A DNA stretch of 64,000 nt from Peptoclostridium sp965368085 (GTDB lineage Bacteria; Bacillota; Clostridia; Peptostreptococcales; Peptostreptococcaceae), in the NCBI GenBank assembly GCA_965368085.1, contig CBDULP010000004.1:1-64000 (forward strand). Direction: 5' to 3'. The notes beneath the pieces are model-generated. The model did not search any database and had not been told where the DNA came from. It saw nothing but the letters and a program-made list of their open reading frames with translations. Below, piece by piece: positions 45,581-53,065 of the stretch. Both the position numbers and the translations under genes were made by a program. Within the stretch, counting starts at the first letter, position 1. Each line of letters opens with the position of its first letter.

Positions 45581-46630
45581 CTATCTGCCAACTATCCTGG
45601 CGGCATCCATAACCGCCTTTATGTTCTCAGGAGGAGTTCCTATTGGAATCTGGCATCCTGTGCTGAGTATGAAGCCTTCAGGGCTGTCATTGCCCTTTTC
45701 TATGCACTCCCTGGCTTCCTGGTATATGTCTTGTATGCTTCCATACTTGACAGTCTCCACAGGCTTTATGTTTCCCATTATCACAACCCTGTCACCAACT
45801 GCATTCTTCGCTTCCTCAATATCCTCTATATTGTCTATGCTAAGAACCGATATGCCGCAATCGACCATTGACTCCCATATTCCCTTGCTCTTTCCGCATA
45901 TGTGAAGTCCTCCGCCGCTTCCCCTCCACTTCGCTATCCTGTCCATGCATCTTTTCATGTACGGCTTAACGAATTCTTCAAACTGCTTGATACTTATCAT
46001 GCTCTGCGATGACACGGGGTCCGAAAACCCCACTCCAAATCCCATTTTGCATGCCTCATCTATGAATCTCAAATTGCTCTCCGTTATTATGTCTAAAAGG
46101 TAGTGAAGCTCTTTTGGGTTCTTGCGAAGGTCTTTTAGCAGATTCTCAGTACCTCTTACAGCCGCAGCAACGCTGAATGGCCCGGCTATGTCCGTTGAAA
46201 CCTCAACCTCATGCCCTATCTCCTTGTCTATCATATCAAGCGCATCCAGTATTATAGGAAGTCTCCCGTCCTTTCTTGGATCCGCAGGCTTTATCTTTCC
46301 AAGGTCTTCATAGCTTTTTAAAACAGGATTTTTGACATATGATATGCTCTTTTCAGGATATACAAGTTCAGTTCCCATGGCCTCTGCAACGCCTCTAAGC
46401 CCTGTTCCTATTCCAGCTCCATCAGCCCTGAACATCTTGAATACTTCCACCTCTACCTTCATCATAAGCTCAGAGGAATGGTTGTGCTGTGCGGGATATA
46501 TTCCAAATATTGGCGCGCACGTCTCCCCCATTATGGGACAACACGGAACCCGGTCTATCTCGTCGCCCCTTGCAAAAGCCTCCATTCTCTCCCTTGGTGT
46601 CATTTCATCCGGCTTCACAAAATATTCCAA
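45581..46630 (-). CDS. UroD-like corrinoid methyltransferase, MtaA/CmuA family
   Basis: A 349-residue protein of the uroporphyrinogen decarboxylase-like superfamily. MtaA/MtbA/CmuA members are zinc enzymes that move methyl groups from a corrinoid protein to a thiol or tetrahydrofolate-type acceptor. The zinc ligand motif LHICGKSKG (near 243) and the later Cys in LSTGCQIPIG (near 327) are present, and the start TPRERMEAFARGDEIDRVP is typical. True UroD residues for porphyrin binding are not obvious. The start is TTG with GGAGGG. Last gene of the cluster. Acceptor and methyl donor cannot be read from sequence. Confidence 0.85.
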   Translation of the reverse strand: MEYFVKPDEMTPRERMEAFARGDEIDRVPCCPIMGETCAPIFGIYPAQHNHSSELMMKVEVEVFKMFRADGAGIGTGLRGVAEAMGTELVYPEKSISYVKNPVLKSYEDLGKIKPADPRKDGRLPIILDALDMIDKEIGHEVEVSTDIAGPFSVAAAVRGTENLLKDLRKNPKELHYLLDIITESNLRFIDEACKMGFGVGFSDPVSSQSMISIKQFEEFVKPYMKRCMDRIAKWRGSGGGLHICGKSKGIWESMVDCGISVLSIDNIEDIEEAKNAVGDRVVIMGNIKPVETVKYGSIQDIYQEARECIEKGNDSPEGFILSTGCQIPIGTPPENIKAVMDAARIVGR

Positions 46631-46648
46631 TACATTCCCTCCCTGCTG

Positions 46649-47509
46649 TTATTTAAGTCCAAGCACAAACATTGTAGGGTTTTCATATATCCTGCCCGAA
46701 GTCTTTATGCATCTGTGGCCTATGAAAATCGCCTCATTCTCATTGAACATGTCGCAAATGGCTCTTCCATAGCTTTTATCCTTTTGGTACTCCACTTTTT
46801 CAATTTCGGCGGCGCCTCTCGACTCAAGAGCTGTGGATGTTTTACCGCATATGTGCACAACCACACCCTTTATTTCACGCTTTATCCGTCCGAGGACATT
46901 CGCTATCACGGGCTCGCATATGCTCTTGTAAAGCTTCGGCCCTACAATCTTTATGTCGCCACTCGGGTCTGCAAAAGATATTATCTCGGCGCCTCTTTTA
47001 GCTCCCTCTCTTATATATTCGAATATGTTATTGCTCATTGTCTCTACGAAATAACTGCAGGCATTTTCATCTTTCCTGAGTGCCTTGTAAAATGCGGAAG
47101 AATCCATAAGCTGCATTGCTATTGTTATAGGACCTTCCACATTAAGAGCCACCGTTTCTCCCATATCCGAAAGTTTTTCAACGGCATGAAGCACTGTGCT
47201 CATCCTTCCCACTGAAAAGTCATGCTTTCCTATCTTGTATATGTCCTTGGCATCATCTATAAAGTATTCCTTCGACCTCGGGCCAAGATTTTCATCTCCA
47301 AGATTTATCTCAGCTCCAAGGCTCTCCGCCTCGACAGTCACACAAAATGGAACACTCGCAAAGCAATCACCCTTGCTCTCCTTTACAAGGAGCGAATAAC
47401 TCACCATCTGATCCAAGTCAGTGTGAATATTTGGAAATGATATTCCATTTTCAATAAATTTTTGGCTATCTATGACTTCAAACTTGTCAGCCTTGCATTC
47501 AAAACTCAT
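46649..47509 (-). CDS. Short UroD-like methyltransferase family protein
   Basis: A 286-residue UroD-like protein, about 60 residues shorter than its neighbours because the N-terminal part before the SFPNIHTDLDQM segment is reduced. It keeps VPFCVTVEAESLGAEI, the FADPSGD loop, the zinc motif VVHICGKTS (near 219) and a late Cys in GHRCIKTSG (near 266). It is most like the 348-residue cluster member (which has VPFCMTIEAEPVG), so it may be a diverged duplicate. Starts with ATG after GGAGG. May be a partner methyltransferase or a regulatory or assembly subunit. Confidence 0.75.
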   Translation of the reverse strand: MSFECKADKFEVIDSQKFIENGISFPNIHTDLDQMVSYSLLVKESKGDCFASVPFCVTVEAESLGAEINLGDENLGPRSKEYFIDDAKDIYKIGKHDFSVGRMSTVLHAVEKLSDMGETVALNVEGPITIAMQLMDSSAFYKALRKDENACSYFVETMSNNIFEYIREGAKRGAEIISFADPSGDIKIVGPKLYKSICEPVIANVLGRIKREIKGVVVHICGKTSTALESRGAAEIEKVEYQKDKSYGRAICDMFNENEAIFIGHRCIKTSGRIYENPTMFVLGLK

Positions 47510-47539
47510 AACGTCCTCCCCTGCAGATATATTGTGAAC

Positions 47540-49279
47540 CTAGAATCTGAGCTCCCTTATGAAATAGTCCTGGAACTCCGCCCTTGTCGAAAGCTCAAGT
47601 ACAGAAATGTTTTCGGCCTCGCGCTTCATATCCTCCAAAAGATTCCTGTTTATAAGCGAAAGCCTAGCTCCTTCTATTGACGAGTTGCCAACAAAGTTTA
47701 TATCGCCCTTGAATCCCTTTGGTATAAGTCCCACGGTCTTTATGTTTTCAGGGTCCAGATGGTATCCGAATGCTCCTGCTATAACAGCTTCTCCAACCTC
47801 TTCTATGCCTATTTCAAGCTCTTTTAGAAGCATTGTCACACCTGTTGCTATTGCGCCCTTTGCAAGCTGTATCTGCCTTATGTCGCCTTGTGATATGAAC
47901 ACTTCGTCAGTTATTTTGAACTTCTTGTCGTCAAGCCTTGAAACAAATTTTTCATCCATCCCCTTGGCATTAAACTTTCCGCTTTTCATGACTATATCCT
48001 TTTCCAAAAGCTGGGCTACAATGTCTATAAGACCGCTGCCGCATATTCCCACGGCCTTCGAGTCTCCTATTACCCCTATTTCAAACTTTCCGTTTTCGTC
48101 TATATTAAATGATTCTATAGCTCCGTTTTCCGCCCTCATTCCGCAGGATATGTTCATACCCTCAAGCGCAGGCCCTGCCGCAGTTGACGTTCCCGCCATC
48201 TTTCCCCCGTTTATAGCTACAATCTCACCGTTTGTACCTATGTCTATGAATATGCACGTGTTTTTCTTCTTGTTGAAGCCCGTGGCTATTACTCCAGAAA
48301 CTATATCCGCGCCCACATATCCAGAGGCACTTGGAAGCACAGTTATCACTCCCGCCTTGTTTATATCCACCGCGCATTCGGCAGGAGAAATGTCTATAGC
48401 ATGCAAGAATACCGGCCTGTAAGGAGCCCTAGCTATTGAAACAGGATCCACCCCCAAGAGCAGGTGAAGCATTGTGGTGTTTCCGGCTATTACGACATTA
48501 TATACGTTTTCTACATTGCATATCCCGTCAACAAGTTTTGATATCATGCTGTTAATTTCTTTAACTATACATGCTTCAAGCTGGGGCGCTCCGTTTTCGT
48601 TGTTCATTATATAGGTTATCCTTGAAAGCACGTCTCCGCCGTACTCAGTCTGAGGATTCAGCCCAGAAACCTTTTTAATCACATCACCGGTTTCAAGGTT
48701 AACAAGATATGCAGAAAGCCCGGTAGTCCCTATGTCTATGGAAATTCCCATTATTCCCTGCTTTTCACTGTGGGCGTCTATTATCTCGTTGTCGCACAGC
48801 ACTGCATGGAAGCCGCCAATCCCGCTTCTTTCTATGCAGCCCATTTTTTTGAGAATCCCGGGTCTTGAAGCCCCAAATCCAAGTGAATTGAACTGAGGAG
48901 AAGAAGACAGCTTTTCGCTGCACTCTATGTCAATCCCCCTTATTCTAGAGTCGACAGGGGCATCTATAGCATATCCCCTGTTTATGGTCTTCATTTCAGA
49001 TCCCGCAGGCTTTATATTGAAAAGCTCCACTTCAACGTCGCCCTTCACTTTCGCCTGGCAGGAAAGCCTTACACCTTCCTGTCCCGCTATTATATTTTTC
49101 TCCGCATCGTTTGGAGGATACATATCCCCCCTTGCAATCACCCTGCATTTTCCGCATGTACCTATTCCGTTGCAAGGAGTCTCTATTTTAAGCCCCGCAC
49201 GCCTTATGCAATCCGAAAGCTTTTCACCGTCTTTCGCATCTATTTCAATTTCATATCCCTTAAATGTTATCTTTGCCAT
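47540..49279 (-). CDS. RACo/RamA-like reductive activator of corrinoid proteins
   Basis: A 579-residue protein with an N-terminal plant-type 2Fe-2S ferredoxin domain (Cys at about 36, 42, 45 and 75: ETPCNGIGTCGKCRV and RLSCQA), a linker, and a C-terminal ASKHA ATPase-like part (MGISIDIGTTGLSAYLV, VVIAGNTTMLHLL, FIDIGTNGEIVA, GICGSGLIDIVA, AVIAGAFGYHL). Such proteins use ATP to re-reduce the inactive Co(II) state of corrinoid methyltransfer proteins to Co(I). The start at 49279 lies inside the 3' end of the upstream methyltransferase gene, 20-base overlap. Its presence shows the neighbours act on a corrinoid protein even though none is in view. Confidence 0.92.
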   Translation of the reverse strand: MAKITFKGYEIEIDAKDGEKLSDCIRRAGLKIETPCNGIGTCGKCRVIARGDMYPPNDAEKNIIAGQEGVRLSCQAKVKGDVEVELFNIKPAGSEMKTINRGYAIDAPVDSRIRGIDIECSEKLSSSPQFNSLGFGASRPGILKKMGCIERSGIGGFHAVLCDNEIIDAHSEKQGIMGISIDIGTTGLSAYLVNLETGDVIKKVSGLNPQTEYGGDVLSRITYIMNNENGAPQLEACIVKEINSMISKLVDGICNVENVYNVVIAGNTTMLHLLLGVDPVSIARAPYRPVFLHAIDISPAECAVDINKAGVITVLPSASGYVGADIVSGVIATGFNKKKNTCIFIDIGTNGEIVAINGGKMAGTSTAAGPALEGMNISCGMRAENGAIESFNIDENGKFEIGVIGDSKAVGICGSGLIDIVAQLLEKDIVMKSGKFNAKGMDEKFVSRLDDKKFKITDEVFISQGDIRQIQLAKGAIATGVTMLLKELEIGIEEVGEAVIAGAFGYHLDPENIKTVGLIPKGFKGDINFVGNSSIEGARLSLINRNLLEDMKREAENISVLELSTRAEFQDYFIRELRF

Positions 49280-50306
49280 ATTCCAATACATCCCCTCTGA
49301 CATATGAATAGTTTCCGTTTCTCACATGGCCCGTCATGGCCTTGAGGTTTTCAACAGGAGTTGACATTCCAAGCCCGCAAGCAGGAGCCACTATGTCCAC
49401 GCCCGATTCTATCGATACGGTTGTCGCAGTCACAACCTTTTCAGGAACTCCGTCGTTTAAAAGCTGCGTGCTTACATTTCCCATGAGCCTTGTATGAACA
49501 AGCCTTCTCGCCATTTTCATTCCAACTGCGGAGTCAAAGCTCAAAGCGTCAGCTCCCATTTTGTTCATGCTGTCCACTATGGCCTTTGCCTTTCCGCATA
49601 TGTGCACTATGACCTTCGCCCCTTCCGCATGGATCCTTTCTATTGACTCGGTGTAAAGAGGCACTACGAATCTTTCGAAGTTTTTGCTGCCCAGTATCTC
49701 TCCAGTAGCGGTAGGATCTGAAAAAGTTATGACATCAGCCCCTGCCCTTACCATCTCAACAGCGTATCTTATAGAATACTCATTTACATACTTCAAGAAC
49801 TCAAATGCCTTGTCAGGGTCTCTTCTTAGCATCTTCAAAAAATCAAGAGGATCTACTATAGAAGTCGCCGTGCTAAGCGGCCCTGTTATATTTCCTATTA
49901 CAGGAACCTCGTCATTTTTAAGTTTTTTTATAGCCTCTATTACAACGGGCATCCTGTAGTCTTTCAGCGGATCCACTCTATAGTTTTTCATTATTTCGTC
50001 AACAGAGTCCTCGTTGTACTCCTTCACAAGCGGCTCTACAAGCTTGCCTCCAAAATCAAGCTTTACTCCCACAGGCTCTGCCTCTATTGTCATGCAAAAT
50101 GGGACACCGTAGTTTTCAAAACCCACGTCCTCGTTTATCCTCTTTGCAACCTCGACCATTGCATCTACGCTGCAATTGTGGTTTTCTTCTATATTGTCAA
50201 GTATTCCAGTGACTCCTGCATTCATCATTCCTCCCGGACATATAACCGGAGGCCTGTCAACTTTTTTTCCACTTAAAGCCTTTAAAAGTCTCTCTTTTTG
50301 ATTCAA
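49260..50306 (-). CDS. UroD-like corrinoid methyltransferase, MtaA/CmuA family
   Basis: A 348-residue MtaA-like methyltransferase. Typical features are MNQKERLLKALSGKKVDRPP at the start, VIGNITGPLSTA, ITFSDPTATGEILG, the zinc motif VIVHICGKAKA (near 234) and Cys in IVAPACGLGMSTP (near 309). First gene of the cluster. The start is a TTG (50306) six bases after GAGGTG; an in-frame GTG three codons upstream lies inside that ribosome site. Overlaps the activator gene by 20 bases. It may be the methyl-corrinoid:thiol or folate methyltransferase of the system. Confidence 0.88.
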   Translation of the reverse strand: MNQKERLLKALSGKKVDRPPVICPGGMMNAGVTGILDNIEENHNCSVDAMVEVAKRINEDVGFENYGVPFCMTIEAEPVGVKLDFGGKLVEPLVKEYNEDSVDEIMKNYRVDPLKDYRMPVVIEAIKKLKNDEVPVIGNITGPLSTATSIVDPLDFLKMLRRDPDKAFEFLKYVNEYSIRYAVEMVRAGADVITFSDPTATGEILGSKNFERFVVPLYTESIERIHAEGAKVIVHICGKAKAIVDSMNKMGADALSFDSAVGMKMARRLVHTRLMGNVSTQLLNDGVPEKVVTATTVSIESGVDIVAPACGLGMSTPVENLKAMTGHVRNGNYSYVRGDVLEYGKDNI

Positions 50307-50466
50307 TAAAAACACCTCTATTCATATATTTTTCAAGTATAAAAAAACTTCTCACCACCTAAAAATTTTAAACCAAATACACCGCAGTGTCGAATTAGAA
50401 ATCTCTATAGTATATGCATTTTCTATTCAGTGGCTTTATATTATAATCTCAAATTTCATTTTTTGT

Positions 50467-50494
50467 ATTATATGTTTGCTTTGCAGGTTTACAA
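50467..50494 (-). promoter_or_regulatory. Candidate promoter of the methyltransferase cluster
   Basis: Minus strand TTGTAA (complement of 50489-50494), 16-base spacer, TATAAT (complement of 50467-50472). Leader of about 150 bases before the first gene; no riboswitch recognised in it. Its -35 overlaps that of the divergent tRNA-Pro promoter. Confidence 0.6.
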
Positions 50495-50516
50495 AAACCT
50501 TTTTTTTGAATATAAT
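50488..50516 (+). promoter_or_regulatory. Promoter of tRNA-Pro
   Basis: TTTACA (50488-50493), 17-base spacer, TATAAT (50511-50516), 22 bases before the tRNA. Overlaps the opposing promoter at the -35. Confidence 0.8.
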
Positions 50517-50538
50517 GTTTATGTAAAAACAATATTTT

Positions 50539-50615
<77 letters not shown>

Positions 50616-50664
50616 GAAATTTCAACGGGTACATGGTTTGTGTATGGTGGTGGGTTTGTAAAAA

Positions 50665-50686
50665 TACAGCAACCGTACAGCAACCC
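50665..50686 (+). repeat. Tandem 11-bp direct repeat beside tRNA-Pro
   Basis: TACAGCAACCG immediately followed by TACAGCAACCC, 50 bases after the tRNA. Tandem short repeats beside a tRNA 3' end are typical of integrase arm-binding sites at element borders, but no integrase gene is in view. Confidence 0.7.
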
Positions 50687-50692
50687 AAAATT

Positions 50693-50729
50693 AAAAAGAC
50701 ATCCCAATATTAAACTGGGATGTCTTTTT
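50693..50729. terminator. Bidirectional terminator between tRNA-Pro and Thoeris
   Basis: Perfect 14-base arms (AAAAAGACATCCCA and complement), 9-base loop, T5 on both strands. Serves the tRNA transcript and the convergent thsB gene. Confidence 0.9.
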
Positions 50730-50816
50730 AATTTTGACTTGCGTATTGTCATACGGTTCTTCCAAACCATCATATCGAATCCTGTAATCAACTAGAAGGT
50801 CACAAAACATATCACA

Positions 50817-51311
50817 CTAGTAATTTTTTCTTATTTCAATTGCCTCTTCTATCCATTCTTCAATATTGTCGCTTATGTATTCGTATACATTTTTACTTCC
50901 TGTATATGGTGGCGAATAAGCTTTTACAATACTCGATAGCTTCTTCCCGTCTCTTTTCATAGTAAAATCACTAAATGGATTCTTTCCTTTATTTGCTTGA
51001 TTTCCTTTTACATCTTTTAGCTTATGGACATATATTCCTAACACACCTTTACCATCATTCCACGCCTTTTCAATCTCATATTTGATCCATTTTCGACCAG
51101 CTGTATTTTCTCCAATCAATACAATTGCGCATGATTTACCATTAAGTTGACCCTCTATCCATTCCTCGATGGCTTTATCAGATTTCGCAACTTCTTCCCA
51201 ATCATTATCTGAAAGAGCTGAATTCCCTTCAACTTTTTTCATGTTTCTTACTTGACTTGCTCTCCAGTTATCTGGTTCATAATGAAAACTGTAAAATACT
51301 CTCCTTGCCAT
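50817..51311 (-). CDS. thsB: Thoeris TIR-domain sensor/cyclase
   Basis: A 164-residue stand-alone TIR-like (DUF1863/ThsB_TIR) protein. Strand A reads RRVFYSFHYEPD, then WRASQVRNM; the second strand CAIVLIGENTAGRKW precedes the helix KWIKYEIEKAW, whose Glu is the probable catalytic residue. In Thoeris, ThsB recognises infection and makes a cyclic ADP-ribose isomer signal from NAD. It lies 59 bases after ThsA on the same transcript. Start ATG with GGAGG. Family call is strong because the SIR2-SLOG partner is adjacent. Confidence 0.9.
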   Translation of the reverse strand: MARRVFYSFHYEPDNWRASQVRNMKKVEGNSALSDNDWEEVAKSDKAIEEWIEGQLNGKSCAIVLIGENTAGRKWIKYEIEKAWNDGKGVLGIYVHKLKDVKGNQANKGKNPFSDFTMKRDGKKLSSIVKAYSPPYTGSKNVYEYISDNIEEWIEEAIEIRKNY

Positions 51312-51370
51312 ATAACTTACCTCCCTCTCGTATTTTCGTTTAATACTATTTTAATCTTTTTTGCAATTAA

Positions 51371-52801
51371 TCAAATCAGTAGCCTTATAAATACTAATAC
51401 TTCATTAATCAATTCATCTACCGACATCGAGCCCTCATTAAGTTTTCTAAATTGTTCCTTTAATCTTGGATTTGCTTCTGGATAATACTCATCAAAGTTA
51501 TTCCATATTTTTTCCCAAAGTAACTTACTAACATATTTTGTTGCACCAACAGGCACTAATGAATTTCCTTTACTCTTTGCAATTTCAAATTCTTTAACCA
51601 CACCACCAGCATCAACAACCTTTTCATCTTGAAATTTATTGCCAAATATAAAAATACTTATGCCCGTCCTAGATAACATATCTGTTCTATAAGTATGCCA
51701 TAATTTCATAATGTCAGTATTCCCAGAATTATATTGTGGGAATGGTCTTAGAATCAATCTGTCGTCATTCATCTTTCCTTGATTTACAAATATTTCTTCC
51801 AATGCACCATTTATCACATAGCTCCCGACACCAAGACCAAATCCAGATACAATATTGTATCCATTTGAAATAAGTTTCTTGCTAAGTTTGTGAATGAACT
51901 CTTTCGAATCCTTATCCCCCCATTCCTCTTTATATGAATGTGCACTCCCTGAAATAAATACTGTCTTTTTCTTAATCAAATTGTCAATTTTCATAAGAGC
52001 TTCAGTGATTTCATCATAACTTTTAATTAAAATCGTCTGTATATTAAAGCGTTTAAGATCATTGATAAACAACTCTTGCTTTCGCTGACGATATTCAAAT
52101 TCAGCAAGTGCTTCATCTTTCTTTTGTTTAACTTCTTTTAATAAGCAATAATGTCGTCTCTGATTATTAGAGTAATTCACCCTCACGCGGCTTAGAATAT
52201 AATCTAAATTAGGATCAGTAAAACTAAACCCTAAGAAAAGAAAAGTCTTCGATACCAAATCACCACTTAGAGCAGTTATATATGGCTGCATTTTAACATG
52301 ATAAGACTCATAATCATCTTTTAGAATAATAGCTTTATTAGGGTGAGACACATCACCATGCATCTTATAAACTACAGCATTACGACCGCGCTTTGTCAAT
52401 GTCAAATGTTCAGTAGTATACTTCACATCAGCAACTTTTCCTTCGTCCTTTAGAGCTTTCTCAATCATATCATCATAGTTTGTTGTCCAATATGTTGGAA
52501 TATTAAGCCTCGCTAGAATTCTATGGTTTTCAGTCAATCTAGCTTCACTCGAAAACTCATCAAGAATCACCTGATTTATCCTATTACGATTTCCATGATT
52601 TTCATTAGAGTGATATTGTGCTAAAGATACTAAGTCACTTTCCTTATCAATATCCAAACCAATTTCCTCTGCCAACGGCCTAAGCAACTCACTCCAATTT
52701 ACATACCCTGCCGGAATTGACAAACCAGCTCCTGCAAATATTGCTGCATTCTCGTCTAGTATTTCTTTAACATACTCATTAATAAAAATATCCATTCTCA
52801 C
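51371..52801 (-). CDS. thsA: Thoeris NADase effector, SIR2-SLOG type
   Basis: A 476-residue protein. The N-terminal SIR2 domain (about 1-280) has AAIFAGAGLSIPAG, TNYDDMIEKAL and HGDVSHPNKAI, with the Asn, Asp and His needed for NAD hydrolysis intact. The C-terminal SLOG domain (about 285-476) begins TVFISGSAHSYKEEWGD and continues NGYNIVSGFGLGVGSYVINGAL, the pocket that binds the TIR-made signal. On binding, ThsA depletes NAD and stops growth of the infected cell. Start GTG (52801) or ATG (52795) after GGAGGGG; both are possible. Complete two-gene Thoeris with thsB. Confidence 0.92.
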   Translation of the reverse strand: MRMDIFINEYVKEILDENAAIFAGAGLSIPAGYVNWSELLRPLAEEIGLDIDKESDLVSLAQYHSNENHGNRNRINQVILDEFSSEARLTENHRILARLNIPTYWTTNYDDMIEKALKDEGKVADVKYTTEHLTLTKRGRNAVVYKMHGDVSHPNKAIILKDDYESYHVKMQPYITALSGDLVSKTFLFLGFSFTDPNLDYILSRVRVNYSNNQRRHYCLLKEVKQKKDEALAEFEYRQRKQELFINDLKRFNIQTILIKSYDEITEALMKIDNLIKKKTVFISGSAHSYKEEWGDKDSKEFIHKLSKKLISNGYNIVSGFGLGVGSYVINGALEEIFVNQGKMNDDRLILRPFPQYNSGNTDIMKLWHTYRTDMLSRTGISIFIFGNKFQDEKVVDAGGVVKEFEIAKSKGNSLVPVGATKYVSKLLWEKIWNNFDEYYPEANPRLKEQFRKLNEGSMSVDELINEVLVFIRLLI

Positions 52802-53012
52802 TACCTTATCCCCTCCAAATTAAGAATTTTCAATAATTGATACGCTGTTTATATATGCCGCTCTTTCGATCCATTAATTGATCTGTATTCTACTACAGCA
52901 CCGCTGGAGAAAGCAAATTGAATGGGATATCCTCTGTACTCATCAAGACTTTTACTATAGATGTTTTTTGAATAATTCTTTCGATTTCAATTCGCACCAC
53001 TACTTATATATA

Positions 53013-53040
53013 CAGCCCTACTTGTAAAAACAACGGGCTG
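53013..53040 (-). terminator. Possible weak terminator after the glycine-zipper effector gene
   Basis: Hairpin with CAGCCC and GGGCTG arms plus inner TTGT/ACAA pairing, but the following sequence is TATATATAAG and lacks a T run. The rest of the 52802-53065 gap holds no gene that I can see. Confidence 0.3.
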
Positions 53041-53065
53041 GACGGTACTGATATATTATTTGTCC

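Noticed and set aside
45581..46630. Reading the UroD-like proteins as true uroporphyrinogen decarboxylase (hemE)
   Set aside because: The HxCGK zinc motif, late Cys and the corrinoid activator neighbour fit methyltransferases instead, and no heme genes are near.
50316..50465. Possible cobalamin riboswitch before the methyltransferase cluster
   Set aside because: Only a GCCACTG string was found; the other conserved B12-box elements are missing.
52802..53065. Possible small gene between thsA and the glycine-zipper gene
   Set aside because: No frame with a ribosome site; only a weak hairpin.
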